From positions 1 through 64,000 of the forward strand of contig NZ_JAGGQL010000005.1 in the NCBI RefSeq assembly GCF_018613315.1: DNA of 64,000 nt. Reading direction: 5' to 3'. Shown in pieces: positions 1-8,432 of this stretch (the first letter of the stretch is position 1; each line of letters opens with the position of its first letter). Source of the stretch: Bacillus sp. ISL-37. Lineage in GTDB: Bacteria; Bacillota; Bacilli; Bacillales; Cytobacillaceae. The position numbers were made by a program, and so were the translations under genes. The notes under the pieces are model-generated. The model was not told the DNA's origin. It did no database searches and saw only the letters and a list, made by a program, of their open reading frames with translations.

Positions 1-271
1 TGTAGAACGTCATTAACAATATTGACTTGTTCACATTCTGAAATATTCCACAGAATTTTAGAACTTCAATATCAATACCAGATTCCTCTTTAGTTTCTCT
101 TACTGCTGCATCTTTCAAAGACTCGCCTTCTTCAACTATTCCACCTGGCATTTCCCATCCTCTACTAGGTCCCTTAATTAACAAAATTTCCTTTTCATCA
201 TTGATTACAATAGTTGCTGCTGAAACAAAATGTTTTGGTGGTATGTAAATTTGTTGTGTACTTTGTTCCAT
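1..271 (-). CDS. Nudix hydrolase, C-terminus cut by window edge
   Basis: The N-terminal 90 residues are visible. A Nudix box is complete: it starts at GGIVEEGES and continues through the REtkEESG helix (about residues 45-68), with the catalytic Glu pair present. The family hydrolyses nucleoside diphosphates linked to another group, needing Mg2+; the substrate cannot be told. The ATG at 271 follows a GAGGGGG Shine-Dalgarno 7 nt upstream. The N-terminus (QIYIPPKHFVSAA) resembles the Nudix half of the NIPSNAP-Nudix fusion at 39149-39928 (YHPPKHILSVSG), so the two may be paralogues. Confidence 0.85.
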   Translation of the reverse strand, partial: MEQSTQQIYIPPKHFVSAATIVINDEKEILLIKGPSRGWEMPGGIVEEGESLKDAAVRETKEESGIDIEVLKFCGIFQNVNKSILLMTFY

Positions 272-423
272 AACAATCCCCCTCTTTTATGTTATTGTTT
301 TTTAACAATCCTGCTCCTTTAGTTCAATAAGAATTCGACAAAAAGGTGCCTCTATCCTTTCTGGATCAACGCACCCGCTAGTGAATTATTCATTTAGGTG
401 TATTAACTCTTGCAAATACGCTT

Positions 424-951
424 CTATTCTAGTGGTTTTAGTAAGCCCCCAATTAATTCGTTTGAAAGGTTTAATGCTTCTCTTCTACTTTTTGCTGGTC
501 CAGATATTAAAAGCCCGTCTTCAGGATCCCAACTATAAGAAGCATTATCTCTTCCTGATTCAATGTGTTCATAAACTATAATGGATAGTTCACTAAAATC
601 TTTGTTTATATAAAGAATGCCGTAGGTGGAATCCCCGAACAATAAAGAACCTCCGTTTTCAAGAAAAACAACTTCAGCTTGTTTCTTATCAAGTATTATA
701 TTTGTCGGCACCTCTCCTTTTATATCAATAGTTCCTTTAAATCGATCGTGATTAAAATTTTTTCTATACAATTTACCTTTAATTGTAATTGTAACTTCTT
801 TATTTATTTGGTTGCTTTTACTTCCAACTCCGTAAACAATTCCGTCAAATGCTTGATTGATTTCTTTTGGTACAGAATACCAAACTACAAAGCTAACTAA
901 ACCTACAATACATATAAAAACTAAATACAACCTCTTCATTTTTATTGGCAT
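424..951 (-). CDS. hypothetical membrane-anchored protein
   Basis: A 175-residue protein I do not recognise. One hydrophobic segment at residues 7-25 with a preceding Lys/Arg cluster suggests a signal anchor, leaving about 150 residues outside the membrane, mostly predicted beta-rich (VTITIKGKLY, GTIDIKGEV). No Cys lipobox is present. AGGAGG lies 3 nt before the ATG at 951, which is short; MKRLYL four codons downstream is an alternative start. It stands alone, AT-rich like its surroundings. Confidence 0.6.
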   Translation of the reverse strand: MPIKMKRLYLVFICIVGLVSFVVWYSVPKEINQAFDGIVYGVGSKSNQINKEVTITIKGKLYRKNFNHDRFKGTIDIKGEVPTNIILDKKQAEVVFLENGGSLLFGDSTYGILYINKDFSELSIIVYEHIESGRDNASYSWDPEDGLLISGPAKSRREALNLSNELIGGLLKPLE

Positions 952-1321
952 ACACCTCCTAATCTTTACTAAGTATTTTTTTGCATAGATTTTGACTTAT
1001 TATCCGTTTTATATAAAGACCTCATCATTTGTGTATATTCAACATTTACAGAGAATTTCCTTTTTGGAAGTAAACTGGCCCGTTAGTCGAAGAAGCAAGA
1101 AATTTCATACTCTTTAACTTTGATTTTTAGTCTATAATTCCAATTCTTGAATTAAGAATATCTTCTCTCTACTCACGTACTCGGTGAGAAGGTCAAACAC
1201 ATTTCTTTCTTCATTTGATATGTAAAGACTATCGGCCAAACTCGAAAGCTCTTCTGCCATATTCCCTTGATCTGGTCCAAGTAATTTCGAAAAGCTATTG
1301 ATACGTCCGAAGCAGTTACAT
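952..1321. other. intergenic stretch with an ORF remnant
   Basis: No complete gene. On the minus strand about 1135-1310 a frame without a start reads FGRINSFSKLLGPDQGN and runs on through ELSSLADSLYI to EYVSREKIFLIQELEL before a stop. It looks like the C-terminus of a lost protein-coding gene; I cannot assign a family. Confidence 0.3.
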
Positions 1322-1723
1322 TCAGAGATTCGTTTTTCCCTGATTTTTCTTTTGAACTTTATTAAAAATTATAATGACTAAAATACACAAGATCGAAAAA
1401 AAAAAAATCTTTACAATTCCTTGTTGTCCATCAAAAAATCTATCAAAAACACTTCTTAATTCATATTCCCCTTCTCTATATGCCTTTATATATTGACCTT
1501 CAGATTCTTTAATGGCTATAGCTTCGTCCGTACTGATACCTTCAATTGAATAGTATTTAGTACCTTTCTTATAAGCATTAGAGAAGTTACCAGAATACTG
1601 TTCCATATCCGAATACTTTGTGACCTGACCAATTTCACTATCAACTTCTGTTACATATTCATCACTTATCACATAAATATACCCGTCCCAAACTACAAAT
1701 GAATATGCCCAAGAGGTTGCCAT
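1322..1723 (-). CDS. hypothetical protein, probably 5'-truncated or missing its start
   Basis: 133 residues from the ATG at 1723. The first part (ATSWAYSFVVWDGYIYVI) is a Trp/Tyr-rich extracellular-looking domain. The C-terminal 30 residues contain one membrane span (IVKIFFFSILCILVIIIF) followed by a Lys-rich cytoplasmic tail. No Shine-Dalgarno precedes the ATG. The frame stays open another 21 codons upstream to a TAA near 1786 and reads like the hydrophobic half of a signal peptide (NIFLILTSFSPGRT), but no ATG, GTG or TTG sits there. From memory, relatives carry a signal peptide ahead of the same WAYxFVVW block, so the start codon has probably been lost. Confidence 0.5.
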   Translation of the reverse strand: MATSWAYSFVVWDGYIYVISDEYVTEVDSEIGQVTKYSDMEQYSGNFSNAYKKGTKYYSIEGISTDEAIAIKESEGQYIKAYREGEYELRSVFDRFFDGQQGIVKIFFFSILCILVIIIFNKVQKKNQGKTNL

Positions 1724-1898
1724 GGTCCTACCTGGTGAAAAAGAAGTTAATATAAGAAAAATATTGTAATCAAAAGATAATTATACGAGTGGTCATTTTC
1801 TTACAAATTCTCTTTCTTGCGTTAAATGTTTAGCTAATTCTACCGATAATATAATCATTGTATTAAACTTCAAGTTATAAAATTGGGAAGGTAAAAAC

Positions 1899-2033
1899 AT
1901 GAATATTAATAAAGAAGAATTGATAAAGAGGGCAAGTGCTGTATTAGGCCGAGATGTAAGTAATGAAACGATTATGAAAACCGTTGAATCTTTGATCGAA
2001 AAGTTAGAAAAGGAGAAGATTTCCAATCAATAA
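1899..2033 (+). CDS. small hypothetical protein, 44 aa
   Basis: ATG at 1899 preceded by GGGAAGG 7 nt upstream. The 44-residue product is highly charged and predicted helical (KEELIKRASAVLGRD, then ESLIEKLEKEK). It shows no membrane segment. It is the only plus-strand gene between two minus-strand blocks. Function unknown. The good ribosome site and sensible composition argue it is real. Confidence 0.5.
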   Translation: MNINKEELIKRASAVLGRDVSNETIMKTVESLIEKLEKEKISNQ

Positions 2034-2114
2034 GAAAGCAACCCCTTTAAGATTCATTAGTTTAAAGGCTTTGATTATTTTTAAATAGCCTTTTATAGAG
2101 TGTGGATGCTATGT

Positions 2115-2145
2115 AAAAAAGAGGGAGCCTCAGGTCCTCTTTTTT
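2115..2145. terminator. bidirectional terminator
   Basis: AAAAAAGAGG pairs with CCTCTTTTTT around an 11-nt loop, giving A- and T-runs on both sides. It lies between the convergent small gene ending at 2033 and the sagB-like gene ending at 2223. Confidence 0.75.
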
Positions 2146-2222
2146 ATTTATGGAAAAAAGAAAAGCAGGTGATTTCTCCCCTGCTCGTTTGTACCTTAAA
2201 ACTATTAATATATTCTGTAAAA

Positions 2223-3785
2223 CTAGCTGTGCAAACTCCCTTTTAACCATGGACGGGGACGATAGGGACCGATGGGGATCTGGATCAAGCTGGTTTTTTC
2301 GCTCATGCTGTAAAGACCATCAGCCAGGGTTGCATCAAACCCAAGCAGTGGATGTCCACCTAACCCAATTGCAGACGCTGTTGTGACTAATCTTTGAACG
2401 AGCATCCCTGCCTCCATTTGTAAAATCCGATAGCCTCTGTAACCTAATTCTTTTATATAAAAATCCTTATTACCAGCGATGTGAAAACAAAGCGGTACCT
2501 GCAGCAGATTCACATTGTCGAGAGACATGCCTGCCTGTAAAGTGAGCCGGTGATCCCCTTGGAGGACTTCCCGTAATGCATGTTCGGTATGGTCGTAATA
2601 GTAGGCTCCATCTGGGATATCTTCAACATTATAAAGACATCCATAGATTGATACCCTCGATTCATTGTTCAGGAAGACATCATCCAGATCATTCCGGTAA
2701 GAGAATCCTGACATTGACTCCTTCAGCAGAACGGCCAGCTGCTGCTGACTTACCTTTCGCATGACAAAATCGATATCAGGAGAAAAACGGTTTTTACTGG
2801 TCTCCACTAGATCGTATGCCAACGGTTCGCATTCTGGAAGATTTATTTTCACACCACCAAAGCCACCACTCTGCTGGCTTTGTATTCTGTTAAATGAATA
2901 GGTTGATTCCAGCTTGGAAGCTTCATTCATAGCTATTAACTTAGGAAACTCTAGAACCCTTTGTGACCGCTCCAAGTAATCACAGCTGATTGACTTCAAT
3001 TCACGTTTCAATACATCGGCCGTTATATTAACTTTTCCGCTTCTAGACCAGTTTGTGGCTTCCACCGACAGCGGGATAACCGAATAGACACTCTCCTCCT
3101 GCTCAGACAAGCCGAGAAGATGATTGATGGCAGAATCTAAATATTGAAAGTATGCTCCGGCAGTGTAACCAAAACGGTTTGCTGTTTCCAGCAACTGGCC
3201 CATTAGGACTCCAGTGTCAAGTCCTTGAAGGCGGTAAGAGAAGTTATTGTATTTAAAGAAGTTTTTCCAAAACATCGTGGATACAAAGGCGACGCCAAAG
3301 CAGGATGAAACTTCACACCGGTTGCCTAGAGCACTTGAAACATATGAATCGAAGTTCCCTGCCCGCAACAACACGAGCCGGTGGTGCGCGGAGTCATAAT
3401 GGTACACTCCATCTGGCAATCCTTCTACCTTTAAATAGATGTACAGCTCGTTTGGATACAATGCACCGCCAGAGGGCGCAAACCTTCGGAAGGAATTTAT
3501 CGGGTAGGATTCTTCCTCAGTGCTTTCAGCTGGAAAAACGGACTGGCTTACCTGGGTGATTCCATAGACGTACCACAGAAAATGACCGACTCTATGAATA
3601 TCCGGCTTAGTTGGTGGTTGTATTTTCTCAAGAGTCAGTGGTACCTCCAAAGACAGGGGCACCACTGGCTGGTTGCGGTAGATCTTGTATGCATAAGGCG
3701 CATCCTCCCAGTCGGGTTCCAATTTTGGCTGGTTGGCGCGTTCAATATCAAATTGAAGATTATGCAGAAATTCCTCGAGGCTCAT
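2223..3785 (-). CDS. SagB-type azoline dehydrogenase, tandem nitroreductase domains
   Basis: FMN-dependent dehydrogenase that oxidises peptide thiazolines/oxazolines to thiazoles/oxazoles in TOMM biosynthesis (established for SagB/McbC). The 520-residue protein contains two nitroreductase-like halves. The first has the SagB motif FRRFAPSGGALYPNELY at about residues 99-115. The second, about 320-515, ends with GLGGHPLLGFD at 474-484. Single SagB proteins are usually 200-350 aa, so this is the double form. ATG at 3785 follows GGAGG with 7-nt spacing. It lies 11 bp after the cyclodehydratase gene and is the last gene of the cluster operon, ahead of the terminator at 2115-2145. Confidence 0.92.
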   Translation of the reverse strand: MSLEEFLHNLQFDIERANQPKLEPDWEDAPYAYKIYRNQPVVPLSLEVPLTLEKIQPPTKPDIHRVGHFLWYVYGITQVSQSVFPAESTEEESYPINSFRRFAPSGGALYPNELYIYLKVEGLPDGVYHYDSAHHRLVLLRAGNFDSYVSSALGNRCEVSSCFGVAFVSTMFWKNFFKYNNFSYRLQGLDTGVLMGQLLETANRFGYTAGAYFQYLDSAINHLLGLSEQEESVYSVIPLSVEATNWSRSGKVNITADVLKRELKSISCDYLERSQRVLEFPKLIAMNEASKLESTYSFNRIQSQQSGGFGGVKINLPECEPLAYDLVETSKNRFSPDIDFVMRKVSQQQLAVLLKESMSGFSYRNDLDDVFLNNESRVSIYGCLYNVEDIPDGAYYYDHTEHALREVLQGDHRLTLQAGMSLDNVNLLQVPLCFHIAGNKDFYIKELGYRGYRILQMEAGMLVQRLVTTASAIGLGGHPLLGFDATLADGLYSMSEKTSLIQIPIGPYRPRPWLKGSLHS

Positions 3786-3796
3786 CCTCCTACCTC

Positions 3797-5746
3797 CTAT
3801 GGGAACGGATGCGGATAGTGATTGAGTTCTTCAAACGTCAATGGCTCTTTCACATAGCCGAGTTTCATCGGGACGTGGAGTACCCTGTCGAGCCCTTTCA
3901 GCCGGGTCAAGTGGTATCCGAATGTCATTGGCAGCATTCCTGGGATCAAAACTTTTACACAATAAAGACCATTTTTCCTCGTCTCGGGGGTCGTCTGGTC
4001 AACCACAATGACGTCCAGGTCCAATCGACGAAATTCCCGGAGAATATCCTTTAGATCATCTGTGAGGTCCTGGTGGTTCGATCTCCATTTGAATTCATCA
4101 TTAAAACTATGCAACGTTCGATTATCATCGAGCAAAAAGCCAAAACGCTCCTCTGCCTGAGGCAACCCGTACAGCATCCCGTGGTCATCCATCTGCCTTA
4201 CAAGTGAATGGTCCTCGAGCATTTCTATATACTTCTCTTTATTCGCTTCAAACTTCTCATCAAGATTCAGCATCATGCCTGCGAGCTCCTGGATCGCACT
4301 TTTTGCAGCCTTTACCGGATCAAGGTGGGCACCTGCGGCACAAATGATATTCAATCCATGATCCTTCCTGTTTTTCGCCATCGCCCAAACGCTTGGAATC
4401 CCATGCTCCATCGTAGCATTATACAAGTACAGATCATAACCGGCTACCGCGCGCATCCGTTGAACCATTAAATTCAATTCCTCATCGCCGGCTGATAGAG
4501 GATCAAGACGCGGCAAATTCAGCTGAGCATACCAGGTCATCAGGAAGGAATCGCGTTCAACCACTTCCATGATGCCGTAAAAGATGGCCTCCTCCCTGCT
4601 ACCGCCAAGTGCGCAGCCATTGGAGGTTTCATAGACATAGCCAGCTGAACCACAGCCTAAACTATAATAAGAGAGAAGCTCTGGAACGAGAATAGGTCGC
4701 TCTTCTATCAAAGAGTAACCCCATACCCAATCCATTGGCCGTTCGGGGTCAAATTTTTCAAATGGAAAACCAAGCTTTCCATACTCCTCATCAGCGTGTA
4801 CCCCTACCTTCAGCGGGTTGAGCGCCTGCCCCTCCAGATTCCGATAACAGTCATGGAGGACGGTTCGTTTTCCCCTGGGCTCCAGACCGCAATGCCGCTC
4901 AAGGCCTTCAAGAATTGCTGTCAATTCGCTTTCTGCGTAACAATGTGTTCGACCCGCAGTTCCCTCATTGCCTCCTGAGACCATTGGCAGATTGACACTT
5001 GCATCAGCGAATGGAGTGACAAGATCATACATTTTGTTATTGAAAAGCCCGGTCCGATTATCCAGATAGTCCTCAGCCAGCACCCTCTTTAACTCATCCA
5101 GCGGAGTGCAACGGAAGCTCCCGGCACTGATCTTCGGACTTGGCTGCAGAGAAATTTCAGCCAGGGGAGCTGAATCATCGGGAATATTACTACAAACCGG
5201 ACATAAGGTATCGGGCAGGAAAGAATGCCATGAGCCATTAAGAGTTTTTAGGTCGGTTAAGAACATCCTTCCTTCTGTATATGCTTCCTTCCTTTCAAGA
5301 ATCCTGTCTGTCTCTGCCACAATTATTTGAGCCATTTGTAAGATCCCTGGATCGGAAGCCCACGGGTCAGCCCCCATTCCTCCTTCCGTATATAGTTTTT
5401 GCTGGATCTCCTGCATTTCACTTCGTTCCTGCCCTCCCAGAAGTCGTCTAAGATCCGCACAATGTGAACACCCTGGAATATTAGGGCGGACCAGTGGGCC
5501 GATCACCCCCTCACCAAACGAAGCATATCCTCTCATCCAGGGAGTACCATTCATTTTCATGATTTCCTCAGCCTTTTTGTGTGAAAGGGGGTTCCAGGAA
5601 TCGTCCAGTACCAGCATCAGCTCGGCATTTTCAGGAATACCATATTCAAAATCAGTCCTTCTAAAAACCTGGTAGCGGGCTGATAACTCTTCACCTACAC
5701 GGTCTGCCAGCCTTCCTTCACCGATGATCACTACGAAGGAACTCAT
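3797..5746 (-). CDS. TOMM cyclodehydratase, E1-like domain fused to YcaO
   Basis: Catalyses ATP-dependent conversion of Cys/Ser/Thr in the precursor to azolines. Residues 1-200 are an E1/ThiF-related partner domain with two Cys pairs, CSHC (93-96) and CPVC (182-185), likely one structural zinc site. Residues about 215-649 are the YcaO domain. Its ATP/Mg-binding acidic motifs are visible: HCYAESELTAILEGLERH (268-285) and SNGCALGGSREEA (375-387), followed by the helix with EVVERDS. The C-terminus PHPFP is the proline-rich tail typical of azoline-forming YcaOs. Start and stop overlap the upstream ThiF-like gene by ATGA, so translation is coupled. Length 649 fits fused SagCD proteins. Confidence 0.93.
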   Translation of the reverse strand: MSSFVVIIGEGRLADRVGEELSARYQVFRRTDFEYGIPENAELMLVLDDSWNPLSHKKAEEIMKMNGTPWMRGYASFGEGVIGPLVRPNIPGCSHCADLRRLLGGQERSEMQEIQQKLYTEGGMGADPWASDPGILQMAQIIVAETDRILERKEAYTEGRMFLTDLKTLNGSWHSFLPDTLCPVCSNIPDDSAPLAEISLQPSPKISAGSFRCTPLDELKRVLAEDYLDNRTGLFNNKMYDLVTPFADASVNLPMVSGGNEGTAGRTHCYAESELTAILEGLERHCGLEPRGKRTVLHDCYRNLEGQALNPLKVGVHADEEYGKLGFPFEKFDPERPMDWVWGYSLIEERPILVPELLSYYSLGCGSAGYVYETSNGCALGGSREEAIFYGIMEVVERDSFLMTWYAQLNLPRLDPLSAGDEELNLMVQRMRAVAGYDLYLYNATMEHGIPSVWAMAKNRKDHGLNIICAAGAHLDPVKAAKSAIQELAGMMLNLDEKFEANKEKYIEMLEDHSLVRQMDDHGMLYGLPQAEERFGFLLDDNRTLHSFNDEFKWRSNHQDLTDDLKDILREFRRLDLDVIVVDQTTPETRKNGLYCVKVLIPGMLPMTFGYHLTRLKGLDRVLHVPMKLGYVKEPLTFEELNHYPHPFP

Positions 5747-7653
5747 TGCAGTCCCTCCTCTCGCAGCAATACACCAAATACCCCTACAAGTTCCTGGTTA
5801 AAAACCGGTTCGAGCTTTAATTCGTATACGTATAACTGCTTTCCGTTCCTTTTTAGGACTTCCACTGCTTCCTTCATGGTTTCCGACTGTATTCTTTCTT
5901 CATAGGAAGGAATGATCAGTCTTGGCTTAACCTTCTCATCAAGCTGAACAGTTGATTTATCAAGAACCTTTGTGTAATTTCGTTCTGAATCGTTTTGATG
6001 TTTGAACAATGCTTGCTGTAGAGCCCCTCTTAACGCCAAGGTTAGGTTCAAATCCGTACTTCCATACCATCCGCTACTCGTACCTACCCATATTGAAGGA
6101 AAGCCTGAGACTTCTTTTCCCAGTCCAATGATTGGTGCGCCTTGCATCGTCGTTAGAGCTTCCAAGTAGAAGCGGCACCGTTCATCTTCCACTGCGTCCA
6201 GCTCAACGGGGCAAATATACTGCTCATGCTGTTGCCGTTGCTGGTCAAGCTGCTCAACCAAACATTTTTGCAGGCCTCGGCTGACAGCTTCCTGAAATGT
6301 CTCACCTGTTCCTACTCCTAGAAAGTCATCGTTTTGAAGCAAACTGGCCAATCGAGAAGCATAGGACTCAACACCAGCCAGCGCCGCTTCCCTCCGTGCC
6401 TCCTCATGTGTGAAACCAGAACAAATTCTCTCTCCTAACAATACAGCTGGACCGGCTGACAGCGGATCGACTGCCTGAACCCGACACTGAGCCAGCGGAA
6501 GCTGCTTTAGCTCGCCCTCCTCCCACTGGTGTAAAATCCCTGTTTCCTTCGATGTCAGCAAAATGAAGGCTTGCAAAAGTTTTTCCGGTTCTGTTCTGTT
6601 TAAGTCCTGTTCAAGTCGGCTTTCCAGATCTTCTATCCTTTTCGCTGCTGGCACTCCCGTCTCCAGGGGGTGAGGCAAAAAAGAATGCCAGCTCCCTTCA
6701 AGAGTCTCTAAATCCAGCAAATAGATGCGATTTCGCTGTTTTTCTTTTGAGACGCCCGTTGCCTCTTTAAACAATTCAAATGTGATCATGTTGGCTAACA
6801 AAGCGCCAGTTGTGGCAGAAGCCGCAGGTACTTGCTGTTCTTTTTCCAAAACAGAGGAATGCAATCGCCGCCATGCAGACTCCCAGCAAATTTCAGAATC
6901 CGGTACAAATACTGGACCTGCTATCCCGGTCTGTTTTAGAAGTATAGCCGGAATAAATGCTTTCTTCTCCTGTCTGCATACAGCTTGAAGTACCCTTAGT
7001 TCTTCCAGGTTTCCGTTTTGTGATACATAAAGAACAGAGTCAAAAGGCTGTAGAACCTCCCTCCAGCCTTCACCCTCTAGTTCTATCACCTGCAATTCCA
7101 CTTCAGGATCTCCTTTAAGAGCATGGTTCACGATCTCACTTAGCCTTTTTCTGCTGGTCGGAATTTCGTCTGTTATCAGAACGTTCAACTTGGGCAGACC
7201 GGATTGCAGCAATGACGAAACCAAGGAATTTAAAATAGGACCAGAGCCAGCTGCCAGCACGTTGGCATGACGGAAAGCCTGAAACCGCGAAGCACCGGAA
7301 CCAGCCAGATTGTCAACAAACTCTATTTGTGCGGCATATTTTTTAAGTACTTTTTCCGATAAATCGTGTGGACTGTCCTGGCTTGTATCCCTGACAAACC
7401 CATTTCGATACAAAACTTCAGCAATTTCAAGTACACGGTCCCTATAAGGGCCAGGCAAGCCTTCCGTCAATTTCTCCAGCGAATGCTCACCGTTAAACAT
7501 TGGCAGCAGCTTTTCAACCCATTTTTCAACCCCTGTTCCTTCGAGACGGAAAGACACTGAATTGTTCCTTAAATATACACCCCTGTTTGGTTCAGGGAGA
7601 TAAAACGTATCCCTCTTCACCTTCAACCGCATAGAAGGGTTCACTTTTACCAT
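5743..7653 (-). CDS. putative thiazole-containing bacteriocin maturation protein (ThiF-like)
   Basis: A 636-residue protein of the kind named 'putative thiazole-containing bacteriocin maturation protein' beside heterocycloanthracin-type precursors. It carries a degenerate ThiF/E1 Rossmann region (RHANVLAAGSGPILNSLVSS, about residues 125-145) without a clear catalytic Cys. This suggests a leader-binding or scaffold role, not adenylation. A YcaO-like C-terminal half is weakly suggested by SAGPAVLLGERICSGF followed by a helix with EEARREAALAGVE. The chosen ATG at 7653 follows AGGAGG by 6 nt; a TTG-free longer frame reaches 7689 but lacks a ribosome site. Four-base overlap with the cyclodehydratase gene. 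Confidence 0.85.
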   Translation of the reverse strand: MVKVNPSMRLKVKRDTFYLPEPNRGVYLRNNSVSFRLEGTGVEKWVEKLLPMFNGEHSLEKLTEGLPGPYRDRVLEIAEVLYRNGFVRDTSQDSPHDLSEKVLKKYAAQIEFVDNLAGSGASRFQAFRHANVLAAGSGPILNSLVSSLLQSGLPKLNVLITDEIPTSRKRLSEIVNHALKGDPEVELQVIELEGEGWREVLQPFDSVLYVSQNGNLEELRVLQAVCRQEKKAFIPAILLKQTGIAGPVFVPDSEICWESAWRRLHSSVLEKEQQVPAASATTGALLANMITFELFKEATGVSKEKQRNRIYLLDLETLEGSWHSFLPHPLETGVPAAKRIEDLESRLEQDLNRTEPEKLLQAFILLTSKETGILHQWEEGELKQLPLAQCRVQAVDPLSAGPAVLLGERICSGFTHEEARREAALAGVESYASRLASLLQNDDFLGVGTGETFQEAVSRGLQKCLVEQLDQQRQQHEQYICPVELDAVEDERCRFYLEALTTMQGAPIIGLGKEVSGFPSIWVGTSSGWYGSTDLNLTLALRGALQQALFKHQNDSERNYTKVLDKSTVQLDEKVKPRLIIPSYEERIQSETMKEAVEVLKRNGKQLYVYELKLEPVFNQELVGVFGVLLREEGLQ

Positions 7654-7759
7654 TTCACTCCTCCTCAGGCGTAACTGCCCTTTACTCACCTTAATTGACT
7701 GTCACTATCATCGTATGTATCGCATTTTGTCCCGTATGTCTCATCTTATAAGAAGAAAA

Positions 7760-7783
7760 CCCCTGCATGAACTTCTGCAGGGG
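7760..7783 (-). terminator. hairpin between precursor and maturation genes
   Basis: On the minus strand CCCCTGCA, loop gaagttca, TGCAGGGG is followed by TTTTCTTCTT. It lies 51 nt after the precursor stop and 107 nt before the maturation gene start. Such a terminator would let the precursor be made in excess with partial read-through into the enzymes. Confidence 0.8.
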
Positions 7784-7833
7784 CTTCACATATCAAAACT
7801 GAACATTCTTTATTCTTGACACTCTCTCAAATG

Positions 7834-8124
7834 TCAACGGCCGCCGCAACGGCCACCACCGCCACATCGACCACCGCCGCCGCAGCTGCTGCAACGACTG
7901 CATCTGCTGCATCTGCTGCAACTAAAGCAATTAAAGCAATTAAAGCAGCTGAAGCAGTTAAAGCAACTAAAACAGCTAAAGCAACGCCCAAACCCACCAA
8001 GGCCAACGAAGATCCGGTCATCTCCAGTATTATAGTACTGGCTTTGATCCCAGCTCACCGGTTGTGTTGCCTGGAAATCACCAACATTAAGCATTTGTAG
8101 TTCATTTTGAAAATCATTCATCAT
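7834..8124 (-). CDS. heterocycloanthracin/sonorensin-type TOMM precursor peptide
   Basis: 96 residues. The leader (1-46) has the family signature LNVGDFQATQPVSWDQSQYY. The core begins at Cys48 and has Cys at every third position (48-81), twelve in a row, with FS, FN, SR or SS between. Two Gly-rich segments with Cys87 and Cys93 follow. In the family these Cys (and some Ser) become thiazoles and oxazoles; the product is a secreted antimicrobial in the one characterised case (sonorensin) and presumed so elsewhere. ATG at 8124 follows AGGAGG by 8 nt. The DNA of the core is repetitive, so copy-number change is expected between strains. No leader protease, ABC exporter or immunity gene lies beside it. 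Confidence 0.92.
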   Translation of the reverse strand: MMNDFQNELQMLNVGDFQATQPVSWDQSQYYNTGDDRIFVGLGGFGRCFSCFSCFNCFSCFNCFNCFSCSRCSRCSRCSSCGGGGRCGGGGRCGGR

Positions 8125-8331
8125 CTGTATAACCTCCTCTACAAATTAACAAGAGCCCAAAAACAGGGTGTAAGAAAGAATCGAGATTTCTTTAAAGAAT
8201 TGTATATAAGGCAAATACACTAATAAATAAGAATTCTCTCAAACAATTTATGTAAACACGATGGGCATTGTCACTGATATAAAAGCCTATTTTAAAATGA
8301 TGCTGAAATTAAATATTTCCTGAAAACAAAA

Positions 8332-8355
8332 AAGCTGCCAGGACGCTAGCAGCTT
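8332..8355 (-). terminator. terminator after the STAS-domain gene
   Basis: AAGCTGC and GCAGCTT pair around a 10-nt loop, followed on the minus strand by TTTTTTG. It lies 78 nt beyond the stop of the STAS gene and about 200 nt before the precursor start, so the precursor has its own promoter somewhere in 8125-8330. I see no clear -35/-10 pair there. Confidence 0.7.
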
Positions 8356-8432
8356 CAGGGATCTCTCCACAGCAAAAGAGGAAGGACTTTTTTCTATTTG
8401 CACGTGAACGTCGTGCTTAACTTCTTGTTTGT

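Noticed and set aside
2062-2250. 62-codon minus-strand frame downstream of the sagB-like gene
   Set aside because: It overlaps the end of that gene and a bidirectional terminator and has no ribosome site.
7816-8100. 94-codon plus-strand frame rich in Ala, Lys and Thr, and a parallel minus-strand Ala/Val frame
   Set aside because: Both are shadows of the Cys-codon repeats in the TOMM precursor, which alone has a ribosome site and family leader.
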